A model generated the notes under the pieces. That model had not been told where the DNA came from. It did no database searches and saw nothing but the letters and a program-made list of their open reading frames with translations. The position numbers and the translations under genes were made by a program. From JACPGQ01 sp039798685 (GTDB lineage Bacteria; Patescibacteriota; Microgenomatia; Levybacterales; UBA12049), in assembly GCA_039798685.1 (NCBI GenBank), contig JBDKFM010000038.1:1-14986 (forward strand): a DNA stretch of 14,986 nt. Direction: 5' to 3'. Shown piece after piece: positions 7,145 through 13,272 of the stretch; within the stretch, counting starts at the first letter, position 1; each line of letters begins with the position of its first letter.

Positions 7145-7792
7145 ATGTGGAAAATTGAAAAGTTTGATCTTCTCGTTGCGTTGTATATTTTCTGTCTCCT
7201 TGTTTCAGAGCTGATGGGAGGCAAAACGTTTTTCGTCGCTCAGATAGGAGGCTTTCCGCTGAACGCGAGTGTCGCAATTTTTCTTCTCCCGGTAATTTTT
7301 GGCATCAATGATGTGATTACTGAGGTACACGGGAAGGAAAGAGCAAAAAGTGTTGTCCGTTCGGGATTACTCGTCGTGTTTCTCATGGTTCTTTTTTCAC
7401 TTTTGGCGATCTCTCTCCCTCCGTCTGCGAGGTTTTCACCACGCGAAGCCGCATATGACTCTATTTTTACTACATCTATCCGTATCGCCATCGCAAGTCT
7501 CACTGCACTCGCGATTGCTGAGTTTACTGACGTGTTTATTTTTGCAAAGCTTCGTCAGCGTTTAGGAAAAAGCCGTTTGTGGCTTCGCAATAATGTTTCA
7601 AATATCCTCTCTCAGCTTTTGGATACGGTAATTTTTATGTTTTTGGCATTTTATGCGCTCGATAAAACATTTGATAATAATCTCGTATTTTTGTTAGGAA
7701 TCATTACTCCTTACTGGCTACTCAAGTGTTTCATGTCTGTGATTGAAACACCTTTTGTCTACCTAGGCGTGAAATGGTTAAAACAGAAATAA
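7145..7792 (+). CDS. yhhQ: queuosine precursor transporter (YhhQ/VUT family)
   Basis: The protein is 215 residues from the ATG at 7145; earlier in-frame codons back to 7046 lie in the promoter region and in the opposite gene, so I rejected them. It has about six membrane helices and the family signatures: NASVAIFLLPVIFGINDVITEVHG (the D-x-x-T-E-x-x-G block, 56-63) and WLRNNVSNILSQLLDTVIF (about 146-164). YhhQ proteins import queuosine precursors such as preQ0/preQ1 for tRNA wobble modification. That would suit an organism that salvages rather than makes them. No Tgt or QueA gene is in the window. The stop codon is 3 nt before the next gene, so it heads a short operon with a RibD-like reductase. 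High confidence in family; substrate rests on characterised members. Confidence 0.88.
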   Translation: MWKIEKFDLLVALYIFCLLVSELMGGKTFFVAQIGGFPLNASVAIFLLPVIFGINDVITEVHGKERAKSVVRSGLLVVFLMVLFSLLAISLPPSARFSPREAAYDSIFTTSIRIAIASLTALAIAEFTDVFIFAKLRQRLGKSRLWLRNNVSNILSQLLDTVIFMFLAFYALDKTFDNNLVFLLGIITPYWLLKCFMSVIETPFVYLGVKWLKQK

Positions 7793-7795
7793 GAG

Positions 7796-8350
7796 ATGAA
7801 AGTTACTCTTGTCATGGTGCAGTCTCTTAACGGAAAGATCACAAAAGGGACTGATCCTGATATCTACTCCTGGACCTCAAAAGAAGACGCGACGTTTTTT
7901 TTCAATCTCCTCAAACAGTATTCGCTCATCGTTATGGGAAGCGCGACGTATGAAGCAGTCAGGGAGAAAATTGTACTTTCACATGACACACTCCGGATTG
8001 TTCTGACAAAAAACCCTGAAAAATATGCGCAGGATGAGGTTGCGGGGCAACTTGAGTTTAAAAACCTGACTCCGTCTTCGCTACTCACCATGATGAAAAT
8101 GAGAAAATATGAATCTCTGCTTCTTGTTGGTGGAGGGACTCTCAATGCATCTTTTCTTGCAGAAGGACTCGTCGATGAGTTTTATCTCACACTTGAGCCG
8201 AAAATTTTCGGAAGTGGTGCAGAGGTATTTGCACAAGGGGAGTATGGAGCAAATCTTCGTCTTCTTGAGGTCACGAAGCTCAACACTGAGGGCACTCTTC
8301 TTTTACGATATGCAGTTGTTTCTTCGAGTGATACGGTGCACGACGAGTGA
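7796..8350 (+). CDS. dihydrofolate reductase-fold protein, RibD C-terminal domain family
   Basis: The 184-residue protein matches the RibD C-terminal / DHFR-like fold: MVQSLNGKIT (7-16) at the N-terminus, LIVMGSATYEAVRE (44-57) for the NADPH-contact segment, VGGGTLNASFLAEGLVDEFYLTLEPKIFG split over 111-139 containing the glycine-rich cofactor loop. Stand-alone members use NADPH and act as 5-amino-6-ribosylaminouracil phosphate reductases or as pterin/unknown reductases. The deaminase domain of bifunctional RibD is absent and no other riboflavin gene is in the window, so I do not assign riboflavin synthesis. It starts 3 nt after yhhQ without a recognisable ribosome-binding site, indicating co-transcription and coupled translation. 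The following dus gene appears to have its own promoter. Confidence 0.82.
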   Translation: MKVTLVMVQSLNGKITKGTDPDIYSWTSKEDATFFFNLLKQYSLIVMGSATYEAVREKIVLSHDTLRIVLTKNPEKYAQDEVAGQLEFKNLTPSSLLTMMKMRKYESLLLVGGGTLNASFLAEGLVDEFYLTLEPKIFGSGAEVFAQGEYGANLRLLEVTKLNTEGTLLLRYAVVSSSDTVHDE

Positions 8351-8373
8351 TATGTTTCTCCGTTTCTGCTTCT

Positions 8374-8382
8374 TGCTATAAT
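8374..8382 (+). promoter_or_regulatory. extended -10 promoter of dus
   Basis: TGCTATAAT (8374-8382) carries a perfect -10 with TGn extension. The ATG at 8388 is only 5 nt beyond it, so the message should start at or very near the start codon. There is no Shine-Dalgarno sequence. Confidence 0.65.
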
Positions 8383-8387
8383 ACGTC

Positions 8388-9359
8388 ATGAGTTTTTCCT
8401 GGCAAAAATTAGCAAAACCGTTTTTTGTATTGGCTCCGATGGATGATGTCACCGATACTGTGTTCAGGCAGATTGTGCTGAAACACGGCAAGCCGGATGT
8501 ATTTGTGACTGAGTTTACGAATACCGATGCCTTATGCTCAGAAGGTGAAGACAGTACGATGAGGCGTCTTCTTTTTGATCCTGTTGAGAAGCCTATTATC
8601 GCGCAGATCTGGGGAACGACACCGCTTCATTTCGCACAGTCCGCGGAAAAAATCAGAGAGATGGGGTTTTCAGGAATTGATATCAACATGGGATGTCCAG
8701 TCCGTGATGTTGTACAGGGCGGAGCATGTTCGGCTCTCATAAAAAATCCTTCGCTGGCAAAAGAAATTATACAAGCAACGAAAAAAGGAGCTTCCGGGCT
8801 GCCGGTCAGTGTCAAGACGCGTCTCGGGTTTAATGAGATAGAAACTGAAGAGTGGATAGGATTTTTGCTTTCTTTAGATCTTGATGCAATTACCATCCAT
8901 GCTCGAACAGCCAAAGAGATGTCAGCAGTGCCTGCGCATTGGGAGGAAATCACAAAAGCAGTGACCATCCGTGACAGGATGGGTGTACAGACGGTTATAA
9001 TCGGCAACGGGGATGTACAGACGAAGAAAGACGGAAAAGAGAAAGCTGCAGAAACGGGAGCAGATGGAATCATGATCGGGCGTGGGGTGTTTCATAACCT
9101 CTTTGCATTCCGCCCTGACAGTGAGTGCTGGCATGAGATGAGCGTCATAGACAAAATACTGATTCTCAAAGAGCATGTCACACTTTACGAAAAGACTTGG
9201 GGAGAAAGACGAAGATTTCCTATTCTGAAGAAATTCTTTAAGATATATATTAACGGTTTTCCGAACGCGTCAGAGATGAGAATTCGGTTTATGGAGACTG
9301 AGTCTGCTGATGAGGCGCTCAAACTTGCTGACTCGTTACTTGCACATGAAGAGATCTGA
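8388..9359 (+). CDS. dus: tRNA-dihydrouridine synthase
   Basis: The 323-residue protein has the complete Dus pattern: FMN-binding TIM barrel beginning LAPMDDVTDTVFR (15-27), VTEFTN (40-45), the substrate-strand block GIDINMGCPVRDVVQGGACS (96-115) with the catalytic Cys103, KTRLGF, ITIHARTAKE, the FMN phosphate loop IGNGDV and MIGRG, then the C-terminal helical tRNA-binding domain from about residue 245. It reduces uridines in the tRNA D-loop with NADPH and FMN. Most bacterial relatives are DusB-like; I do not assign the subtype. The start at 8388 is fixed by a promoter that would place the transcript start on the ATG. Its 3' end overlaps the next gene's start by 14 nt. A second tRNA-related gene (yhhQ) lies just upstream. 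Confidence 0.92.
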   Translation: MSFSWQKLAKPFFVLAPMDDVTDTVFRQIVLKHGKPDVFVTEFTNTDALCSEGEDSTMRRLLFDPVEKPIIAQIWGTTPLHFAQSAEKIREMGFSGIDINMGCPVRDVVQGGACSALIKNPSLAKEIIQATKKGASGLPVSVKTRLGFNEIETEEWIGFLLSLDLDAITIHARTAKEMSAVPAHWEEITKAVTIRDRMGVQTVIIGNGDVQTKKDGKEKAAETGADGIMIGRGVFHNLFAFRPDSECWHEMSVIDKILILKEHVTLYEKTWGERRRFPILKKFFKIYINGFPNASEMRIRFMETESADEALKLADSLLAHEEI

Positions 9360-9915
9360 TATCAACATTATTATTATCCCCGGAAACGGAGGTGCGACAA
9401 TGGAGAATCATTGGTTTCCCGCGGTGATTGCCGGATTTGAGAAACATGGAGTAGAAGTGAGGGCCAGAACATATCCTGATCCATACCTAGCACGAAGGAA
9501 GTTTTGGATACCCTTTCTTGAGACTGAGATGAAAGCAGGTTCTCATTCGATACTTATTGGTCATTCTTCAGGAGCCGAGGCAGCCATGCGCTACGCTGAG
9601 AATCATACGATCTTAGGTTCCGTCTTAGTCAGTCCCTGTTATACAGATATGGGAGTCCAAACTGAGACGATCAGTGGGTGGTATACAGGGGAGTGGGAAT
9701 GGGAAAAGATTAAAAAAAATCAGCAATTTATCCTGCAGTTCTCATCGAGAGATGATCCGGTCGTCCCAATCAAAGAACAGGATTTTGTGCGCGAAAAATT
9801 ACAACCTGAGTATCATGAGTTAGAAAACAGGGGGCATTTCATAAGTCAGAATGAGTTTCCGGAGCTTATTTCGTCTGTGATGGAGAAAATCGAGAGCGTG
9901 ACACTTAACGGATAA
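9346..9915 (+). CDS. RBBP9/YdeN-family serine hydrolase
   Basis: The protein is 189 residues from the ATG at 9346; an in-frame upstream ATG at 9310 lies deep inside dus and gives an unlikely N-terminus. It is an alpha/beta hydrolase: first strand IIIIPGNGG (8-16), nucleophile elbow GHSSG with Ser74, the acid in SSRDDPVVP (Asp137 more likely than Asp136), and His164 in NRGHF. This spacing and short length fit the RBBP9/YdeN family, small serine hydrolases with weakly defined substrates. Cytoplasmic, no signal peptide. It overlaps dus by 14 nt at its start and converges on the C39-domain gene with an 11-nt overlap at its end, so coding sequence is continuous here. Confidence 0.85.
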   Translation: MKRSDINIIIIPGNGGATMENHWFPAVIAGFEKHGVEVRARTYPDPYLARRKFWIPFLETEMKAGSHSILIGHSSGAEAAMRYAENHTILGSVLVSPCYTDMGVQTETISGWYTGEWEWEKIKKNQQFILQFSSRDDPVVPIKEQDFVREKLQPEYHELENRGHFISQNEFPELISSVMEKIESVTLNG

Positions 9916-11131
9916 CGACTCTACTGACCTCATAAATACTTCCGACTGAGTAGTGTGCATTGAAAGAGATATTATTTCCATTCTCAATGTACGGGTCATT
10001 CATCATATAATTTCCTCCGCTTCCGCTTCTGAGCACAACAAAATGTGTACCGCCTAGCGCTCTGAGTCCGACGACCACAGGGTCTCCATTACTGAGCGCA
10101 GAATCGATAGCGGTGCCGATCCTTTCTGCTGTTGTCCCGTTTGCAGAGATAGTGTAGAGAAGATATGCGGGGTAGTAAGAGGCAAAATTTGAGGGATTTG
10201 CATTGATATCACTTGGTAGTGTTTTGCGCCCATAATGAGTCATCACCATCGCCATTGCGGTCACAAGACAGCCATCACTTGCAAGCGTGTACTGTGTGCC
10301 GTTGAGAGACTGTGTTCCCCACTGAGAGTCGCGTTGGCTGTAGTAGCAACCCCAGTCGTCACACACTGTTTGATTACTCAGAAGTCCTGATCCGCCTGAA
10401 TTTGCAGTAAAGCGGGAAAATCCTGCAAGCTGAGCTTTTGCCTGAGCGAGAAGACGCTGGTAGTTTGCTTCACTTCCCTGTGTCTGGGCAAGAAGTGTTT
10501 TCTTGTTTGCTTTGTCTGTCTCGAGGCTGGCGTTATAGCTCTCAAGCTGGGACTGAAGCGCTTCTACCTTTGCCTGTTTATCGATAAAGATCTGTTTCTG
10601 ATTTGCGTAGTCGACTTTCGCCTGCTGCACCGAGTACATAAGTTTTTTGTCATGTTCCTGCATCTTTTTCAGGTAATTTTCTTTGGCAATATAATTGTCG
10701 AGGTCATTTGCTGAGAGGAGTATTGCGAGAGGACTGACTTTGCCTATCATGTATGTTGCCTGTATTCTGTGGATAAGCACTTCGGTTACGTCCTGGAGGG
10801 AGTTTTCAAGCTGTGAAACCTTAGTGGTCGCGATCGCAATATCATTTTCAAGCTCTATAATCTCAGCCTTGGTTGATGCGATCTTGTACTCGGTAAGTTT
10901 GATCTGATTGTCCATGACGGAGATTTGGGAGGAGAGGGATTTGCTTTGTCCCTGAAGGTCGGTAATTTTCCCTTGAAGCTCAGTAATTTTACCCCGAAGG
11001 TCGTTGACTATTTTGGATGTGTCTGCGCTTTGAGTTGCGTCTTCTGCCCGTACAAGCTGACCCAAGGGGGAGATATAAAGCAGGGATACTGCAAAAAAAG
11101 CTAGTATAGGCAGTAAAACGCTTTTTCGCAT
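9905..11131 (-). CDS. secreted coiled-coil protein with C39-like cysteine peptidase domain (PcsB-like)
   Basis: The protein is 408 residues from the ATG at 11131; an ATG at 11152 would start upstream of the likely transcription start. A signal peptide (MRKSVLLPILAFFAVSLLY, probable cleavage after VRA at 29) precedes a long heptad-rich coiled coil (about 38-115 and 150-237) with a linker containing ATYMIGKVSPLAILLSA, just as in PcsB/EnvC/CwlO-type regulators of cell-wall hydrolases. The C-terminal 150 residues are a papain-like C39 peptidase-type domain: YYSQRDSQW (263-271), catalytic Cys288 in SDGCLVTAMAMV, His363 in GGTHFVVL and Asp379 in MNDPY. Cys257 and Cys262 could form a disulphide. Likely role: peptidoglycan cleavage during division, outside the membrane. 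The C39-type domain replaces the M23 or CHAP domain usual in this architecture. Confidence 0.82.
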   Translation of the reverse strand: MRKSVLLPILAFFAVSLLYISPLGQLVRAEDATQSADTSKIVNDLRGKITELQGKITDLQGQSKSLSSQISVMDNQIKLTEYKIASTKAEIIELENDIAIATTKVSQLENSLQDVTEVLIHRIQATYMIGKVSPLAILLSANDLDNYIAKENYLKKMQEHDKKLMYSVQQAKVDYANQKQIFIDKQAKVEALQSQLESYNASLETDKANKKTLLAQTQGSEANYQRLLAQAKAQLAGFSRFTANSGGSGLLSNQTVCDDWGCYYSQRDSQWGTQSLNGTQYTLASDGCLVTAMAMVMTHYGRKTLPSDINANPSNFASYYPAYLLYTISANGTTAERIGTAIDSALSNGDPVVVGLRALGGTHFVVLRSGSGGNYMMNDPYIENGNNISFNAHYSVGSIYEVSRVVIR

Positions 11132-11142
11132 GTGGAGTAACC

Positions 11143-11151
11143 AGTATAGCA
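11143..11151 (-). promoter_or_regulatory. extended -10 promoter of the PcsB-like gene
   Basis: On the minus strand TGCTATACT (11151-11143) is an extended -10 with 5/6 match. The ATG at 11131 lies 11 nt downstream, predicting a leader of about five bases. The position also argues against a start at 11152. Confidence 0.55.
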
Positions 11152-11209
11152 TATGTAATACGAGGTCATCCAGCCACGTACTGAGTGAGTGCTGAATACT
11201 ATCCTATAG

Positions 11210-11238
11210 TTGATACTGCAGTAATTTTTTGTTAGAAT
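11210..11238 (+). promoter_or_regulatory. sigma70-type promoter of the unrecognised gene at 11245
   Basis: TTGATA (11210-11215), a 17-nt spacer and TAGAAT (11233-11238) preceded by TG form a strong promoter with both -35 and extended -10. The ATG begins 6 nt after the -10, so the predicted start point is the A of the ATG: a leaderless message. Confidence 0.7.
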
Positions 11239-11244
11239 TCTCAC

Positions 11245-11997
11245 ATGAACGCAGAACGGTTGGCAATGATGCCTCATGTTGAGAATCTGGATGATCAAAA
11301 GGCAATCATCAAGGATACTGATTCCATCAGAAAGATACAGGCGCATTATAGATCACATTTCGGTCCCGGGTTTCTCTACGATTTTGAAAAAGAGCTTGAA
11401 GTTTCCCTCGCATCTCGGAGTAGGAGTACTTCAATTTCCGCAGATCATGCACGCTTAATAGGAGTTGCAAACAACCTTGGAGCACAGTTTGGTTATGACT
11501 CGATGGAAGGGCAGTTTATGATGAAAGGCGAGTATTCACCTTTTGATCCCTGGCGACAACTTGCTCTCGCAAGCTATGTTGCAGGTTTGAATATGGAAGC
11601 AGCCACACGAAAACAGGAGCTCTCAGATCAATTTGAAAGATATTCACACGAGGCAGCAGTTGGGATATGGGGAGTATTATTCGTTGTGAAGAAAGGGATG
11701 ATTGTTGATCCAGTAAAGATCACAGTGTTTGATACGAAATGGTATGAAGCAGCGAAGACAAGGGCAACTGAGAGGAGAAAAGTACTTGTTCCAAATCATG
11801 ATCTGAATAAGAGTGTAAGTGAATTAGATTTTAGTTTTACGATGGCGGAGACGATGGATGAGCATGAGCTTGAGGTACATATGATGCCAAGAGTTGTTGA
11901 GGCACTTGGAGAGTATCTCGATCCCGGACTTGCTTTTTTTACTACGAGGCGTGCTCCTCTGCGGATTTATTCTCTCCCGAACAGTTCTATAACGTAA
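11245..11997 (+). CDS. hypothetical protein, soluble
   Basis: I do not recognise this 250-residue protein. It is soluble, with no signal peptide or membrane segment. The N-terminal third is charged and helical (KAIIKDTDSIRKIQAHYRSHFG), followed by a Ser/Arg stretch (SLASRSRSTSISADHARLIG), a helical middle rich in Met and Gln, and a C-terminal part with alternating strands (WGVLFVVKKGMIVDPVKITVFD) and a terminal segment ending APLRIYSLPNSSIT. No catalytic or metal motif is evident. The start is well supported by a promoter whose -10 lies 6 nt before the ATG. The stop codon ends one base before the 3' end of the convergent tRNA-Glu. Codon use looks like that of the chromosomal neighbours. It is probably a real lineage-restricted gene. 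Confidence 0.7.
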   Translation: MNAERLAMMPHVENLDDQKAIIKDTDSIRKIQAHYRSHFGPGFLYDFEKELEVSLASRSRSTSISADHARLIGVANNLGAQFGYDSMEGQFMMKGEYSPFDPWRQLALASYVAGLNMEAATRKQELSDQFERYSHEAAVGIWGVLFVVKKGMIVDPVKITVFDTKWYEAAKTRATERRKVLVPNHDLNKSVSELDFSFTMAETMDEHELEVHMMPRVVEALGEYLDPGLAFFTTRRAPLRIYSLPNSSIT

Positions 11998-11998
11998 G

Positions 11999-12070
11999 TG
12001 ACCCGTGCGAGAGTCGAACTCGCCTTGCGGGGATGAAAGCCCCGCGTCCTAACCGATAGACGAACGGGCC
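11999..12070 (-). tRNA. trnE: tRNA-Glu (anticodon UUC)
   Basis: The minus strand folds into a complete cloverleaf. Acceptor GGCCCGU pairs with ACGGGUC (one G-U), anticodon stem CGGGG/CCCCG encloses loop CUUUCAU with anticodon UUC, and T-arm GCGAG/CUCGC encloses UUCGACU. The discriminator base is A and CCA is not encoded. Sequence matches bacterial tRNA-Glu well, including GUC at the D stem. It is preceded by four heptamer repeats. Confidence 0.95.
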
Positions 12071-12075
12071 ATAGC

Positions 12076-12103
12076 TGCAAATGATAAATTGCGAATGGCG
12101 AAT
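12076..12103 (-). repeat. four tandem heptamers upstream of tRNA-Glu
   Basis: Reading the minus strand from 12103: ATTCGCC, ATTCGCA, ATTTATC, ATTTGCA, all contiguous (28 nt), then GCTAT and the first base of tRNA-Glu. Consensus ATTnGCn, with the third unit most diverged. An equal array stands before tRNA-Lys. Confidence 0.7.
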
Positions 12104-12106
12104 TGT

Positions 12107-12115
12107 ATTTTACCA
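12107..12115 (-). promoter_or_regulatory. possible extended -10 promoter of tRNA-Glu
   Basis: Minus-strand TGGTAAAAT (12115-12107) has the TGn extension and 5/6 match to TATAAT. It ends 3 nt before the heptamer array, so transcription would begin inside the first repeat. No convincing -35 is seen. Confidence 0.45.
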
Positions 12116-12133
12116 AAATTACGCACTTTGAGC

Positions 12134-12139
12134 TACAAT
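12134..12139 (+). promoter_or_regulatory. possible -10 element of the glycosidase-like gene at 12148
   Basis: TACAAT (5/6) lies 8 nt before the ATG at 12148. No good -35 is at the right distance and the TG is one step too far upstream (TG then AGC). Its placement matches the leaderless arrangement of other genes here, and it decides against the earlier ATG at 12103. Confidence 0.4.
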
Positions 12140-12147
12140 GGGCTTCG

Positions 12148-13188
12148 ATGGAGATCTGGACGACATTTTTTCCAAAGAAAATTGCGTGGGAACTCACGCA
12201 TGCTATCTCAAAAGGACGAGGAGGAACAAGTGACTGGTTGCAGCACACTCATCTCATAGAGAAGGCGCTTGGTGATCTGAGAGTTGCAGGAATAAAAGGA
12301 GTTCGACTGATTATCACACCGGGAGAACTCACAGATGACGGTAGACGATTTAATTGGTCACCGGTTGAGAAAGCACTCACACTTTGTTCACGTCATAAGT
12401 TTCAAGTTGATTTCTGTCTCGGACCATTTCAGTATGCACATTTCCCCGGAATTCGTTTACCCTCAAATCTTGTGACCAAAGTAAATGCACATAATACCTA
12501 TCTTGATGATACTCATGAGATTAGAGAGTATGGGATGCGATTTCTACAACTCCAGATGCAGCGGTACGGAGTAGATACGAGAATTAGAGGGTTTTATCTG
12601 GGAAATGAGTGGCCTGATCAGAACAGCGTTGAGGGAAACACGTCGCTTCATATCGGTGTATCCCGCGAGTTCATGATGATTGCGGCAAAGGCTATTAGGA
12701 ATACGACGACAAAGCCGGTATTGTTTAATACGAATATCGACCCGTCATCATCAAAACAACTTTACTCAGTTTTTCGCCAATTTTTAACTCTGCTAGGTAC
12801 CCAAATGCGGTTGGGATTTGATCCCTATCCATCACGCGAGAGATGGAATGTTTCACCACTTGTAAAAGTGAAACGATACTTTGCATCATATGCATCATGT
12901 ATGGAAGATTTGTGCGTGGTATTTGACAAAAAGCAACTTTTTTTCGCGGAAGTTGAGGCGCAGCCATGGGGACATGGAGAATCATGGTATTCATTGATAA
13001 AAAATAGTCCGTCTCCGCAGGAAAAGATATATGATTTTCATCGAAGCGATCTTCAGAGTACTTTCACGAAGTATATTTTACCAACAGGTATCCGCGAGGT
13101 GAGCTTATGGAGTCCTGAATTTTGGCTTGTGGCAAAGCAGATGGGTATCAACTGGCCTCTTGATGAAGTAAGACATGTGAGCAGTTAG
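12148..13188 (+). CDS. cytoplasmic clan GH-A glycosidase-like TIM-barrel protein
   Basis: The protein is 346 residues from the ATG at 12148; the earlier in-frame ATG at 12103 lies upstream of the likely -10 and adds an unlike N-terminus. It reads as a single (beta/alpha)8 barrel: GVRLIITPGE near strand 2, FQVDFCLGPFQYAHFPG near strand 3, the acid/base candidate Glu154 in GFYLGNEWPD, FDPYPSRE (about 224-231) near strand 6, and the nucleophile candidate in FFAEVEAQPWG, where Glu268 fits the usual position and Glu270 is the alternative. These resemble GH5/GH42-type catalytic segments. There is no signal peptide, which sets it apart from the secreted barrel at 5904-7073. Substrate is unknown; intracellular trimming of an imported or endogenous oligosaccharide is possible. 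It stands alone between two tRNA genes. Confidence 0.72.
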   Translation: MEIWTTFFPKKIAWELTHAISKGRGGTSDWLQHTHLIEKALGDLRVAGIKGVRLIITPGELTDDGRRFNWSPVEKALTLCSRHKFQVDFCLGPFQYAHFPGIRLPSNLVTKVNAHNTYLDDTHEIREYGMRFLQLQMQRYGVDTRIRGFYLGNEWPDQNSVEGNTSLHIGVSREFMMIAAKAIRNTTTKPVLFNTNIDPSSSKQLYSVFRQFLTLLGTQMRLGFDPYPSRERWNVSPLVKVKRYFASYASCMEDLCVVFDKKQLFFAEVEAQPWGHGESWYSLIKNSPSPQEKIYDFHRSDLQSTFTKYILPTGIREVSLWSPEFWLVAKQMGINWPLDEVRHVSS

Positions 13189-13205
13189 TCAAATACATCC
13201 TTTGC

Positions 13206-13234
13206 TTGTCAAGCACAATTACGCTTGTTATAAT
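13206..13234 (+). promoter_or_regulatory. promoter of tRNA-Lys
   Basis: TTGTCA (13206-13211), 17 nt, then TATAAT (13229-13234) with a TGn extension form a near-consensus promoter. The -35 sits inside the 13-bp palindrome TGCTTGTCAAGCA (13203-13215). Predicted start is near 13241, just before the heptamer array. Confidence 0.75.
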
Positions 13235-13244
13235 CGTACACACT

Positions 13245-13272
13245 ATTTGCTATTAGCCATTTGTTATTAGCC
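13245..13272 (+). repeat. four tandem heptamers upstream of tRNA-Lys
   Basis: Contiguous units ATTTGCT, ATTAGCC, ATTTGTT, ATTAGCC (28 nt), then AATAT and the first base of tRNA-Lys at 13278. It may also be seen as two 14-mers differing at one base. Number of units, total length and the 5-nt spacer ending TAT equal those before tRNA-Glu. Confidence 0.75.

Noticed and set aside
7796..8350. Assignment as ribD or folA
   Set aside because: No deaminase domain and no riboflavin or folate neighbours; only the fold family can be supported.
8627..9073. Minus-strand open frame (148 codons) inside dus
   Set aside because: The dus reading carries all family motifs; the opposite frame has low-complexity composition and no promoter.
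9310..9345. Earlier start for the RBBP9-type hydrolase inside dus
   Set aside because: It would precede the first strand of the fold by 20 residues and increase the overlap to 50 nt; the ATG at 9346 fits the family.
11991..11998. Possible terminator between the gene at 11245 and tRNA-Glu
   Set aside because: Only one base separates the two ends and the nearby GAACTGTTC palindrome has no T-run.
12103..12147. Earlier start for the cytoplasmic glycosidase-like protein
   Set aside because: The ATG precedes the likely -10 at 12134 and overlaps the tRNA-Glu promoter region; the added residues look non-coding.
13245..13272. Repeats near tRNA-Lys as a CRISPR-like array or as an att direct repeat
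   Set aside because: Units are 7 nt with no spacers, and the same architecture occurs before tRNA-Glu, which has no integrase beside it.
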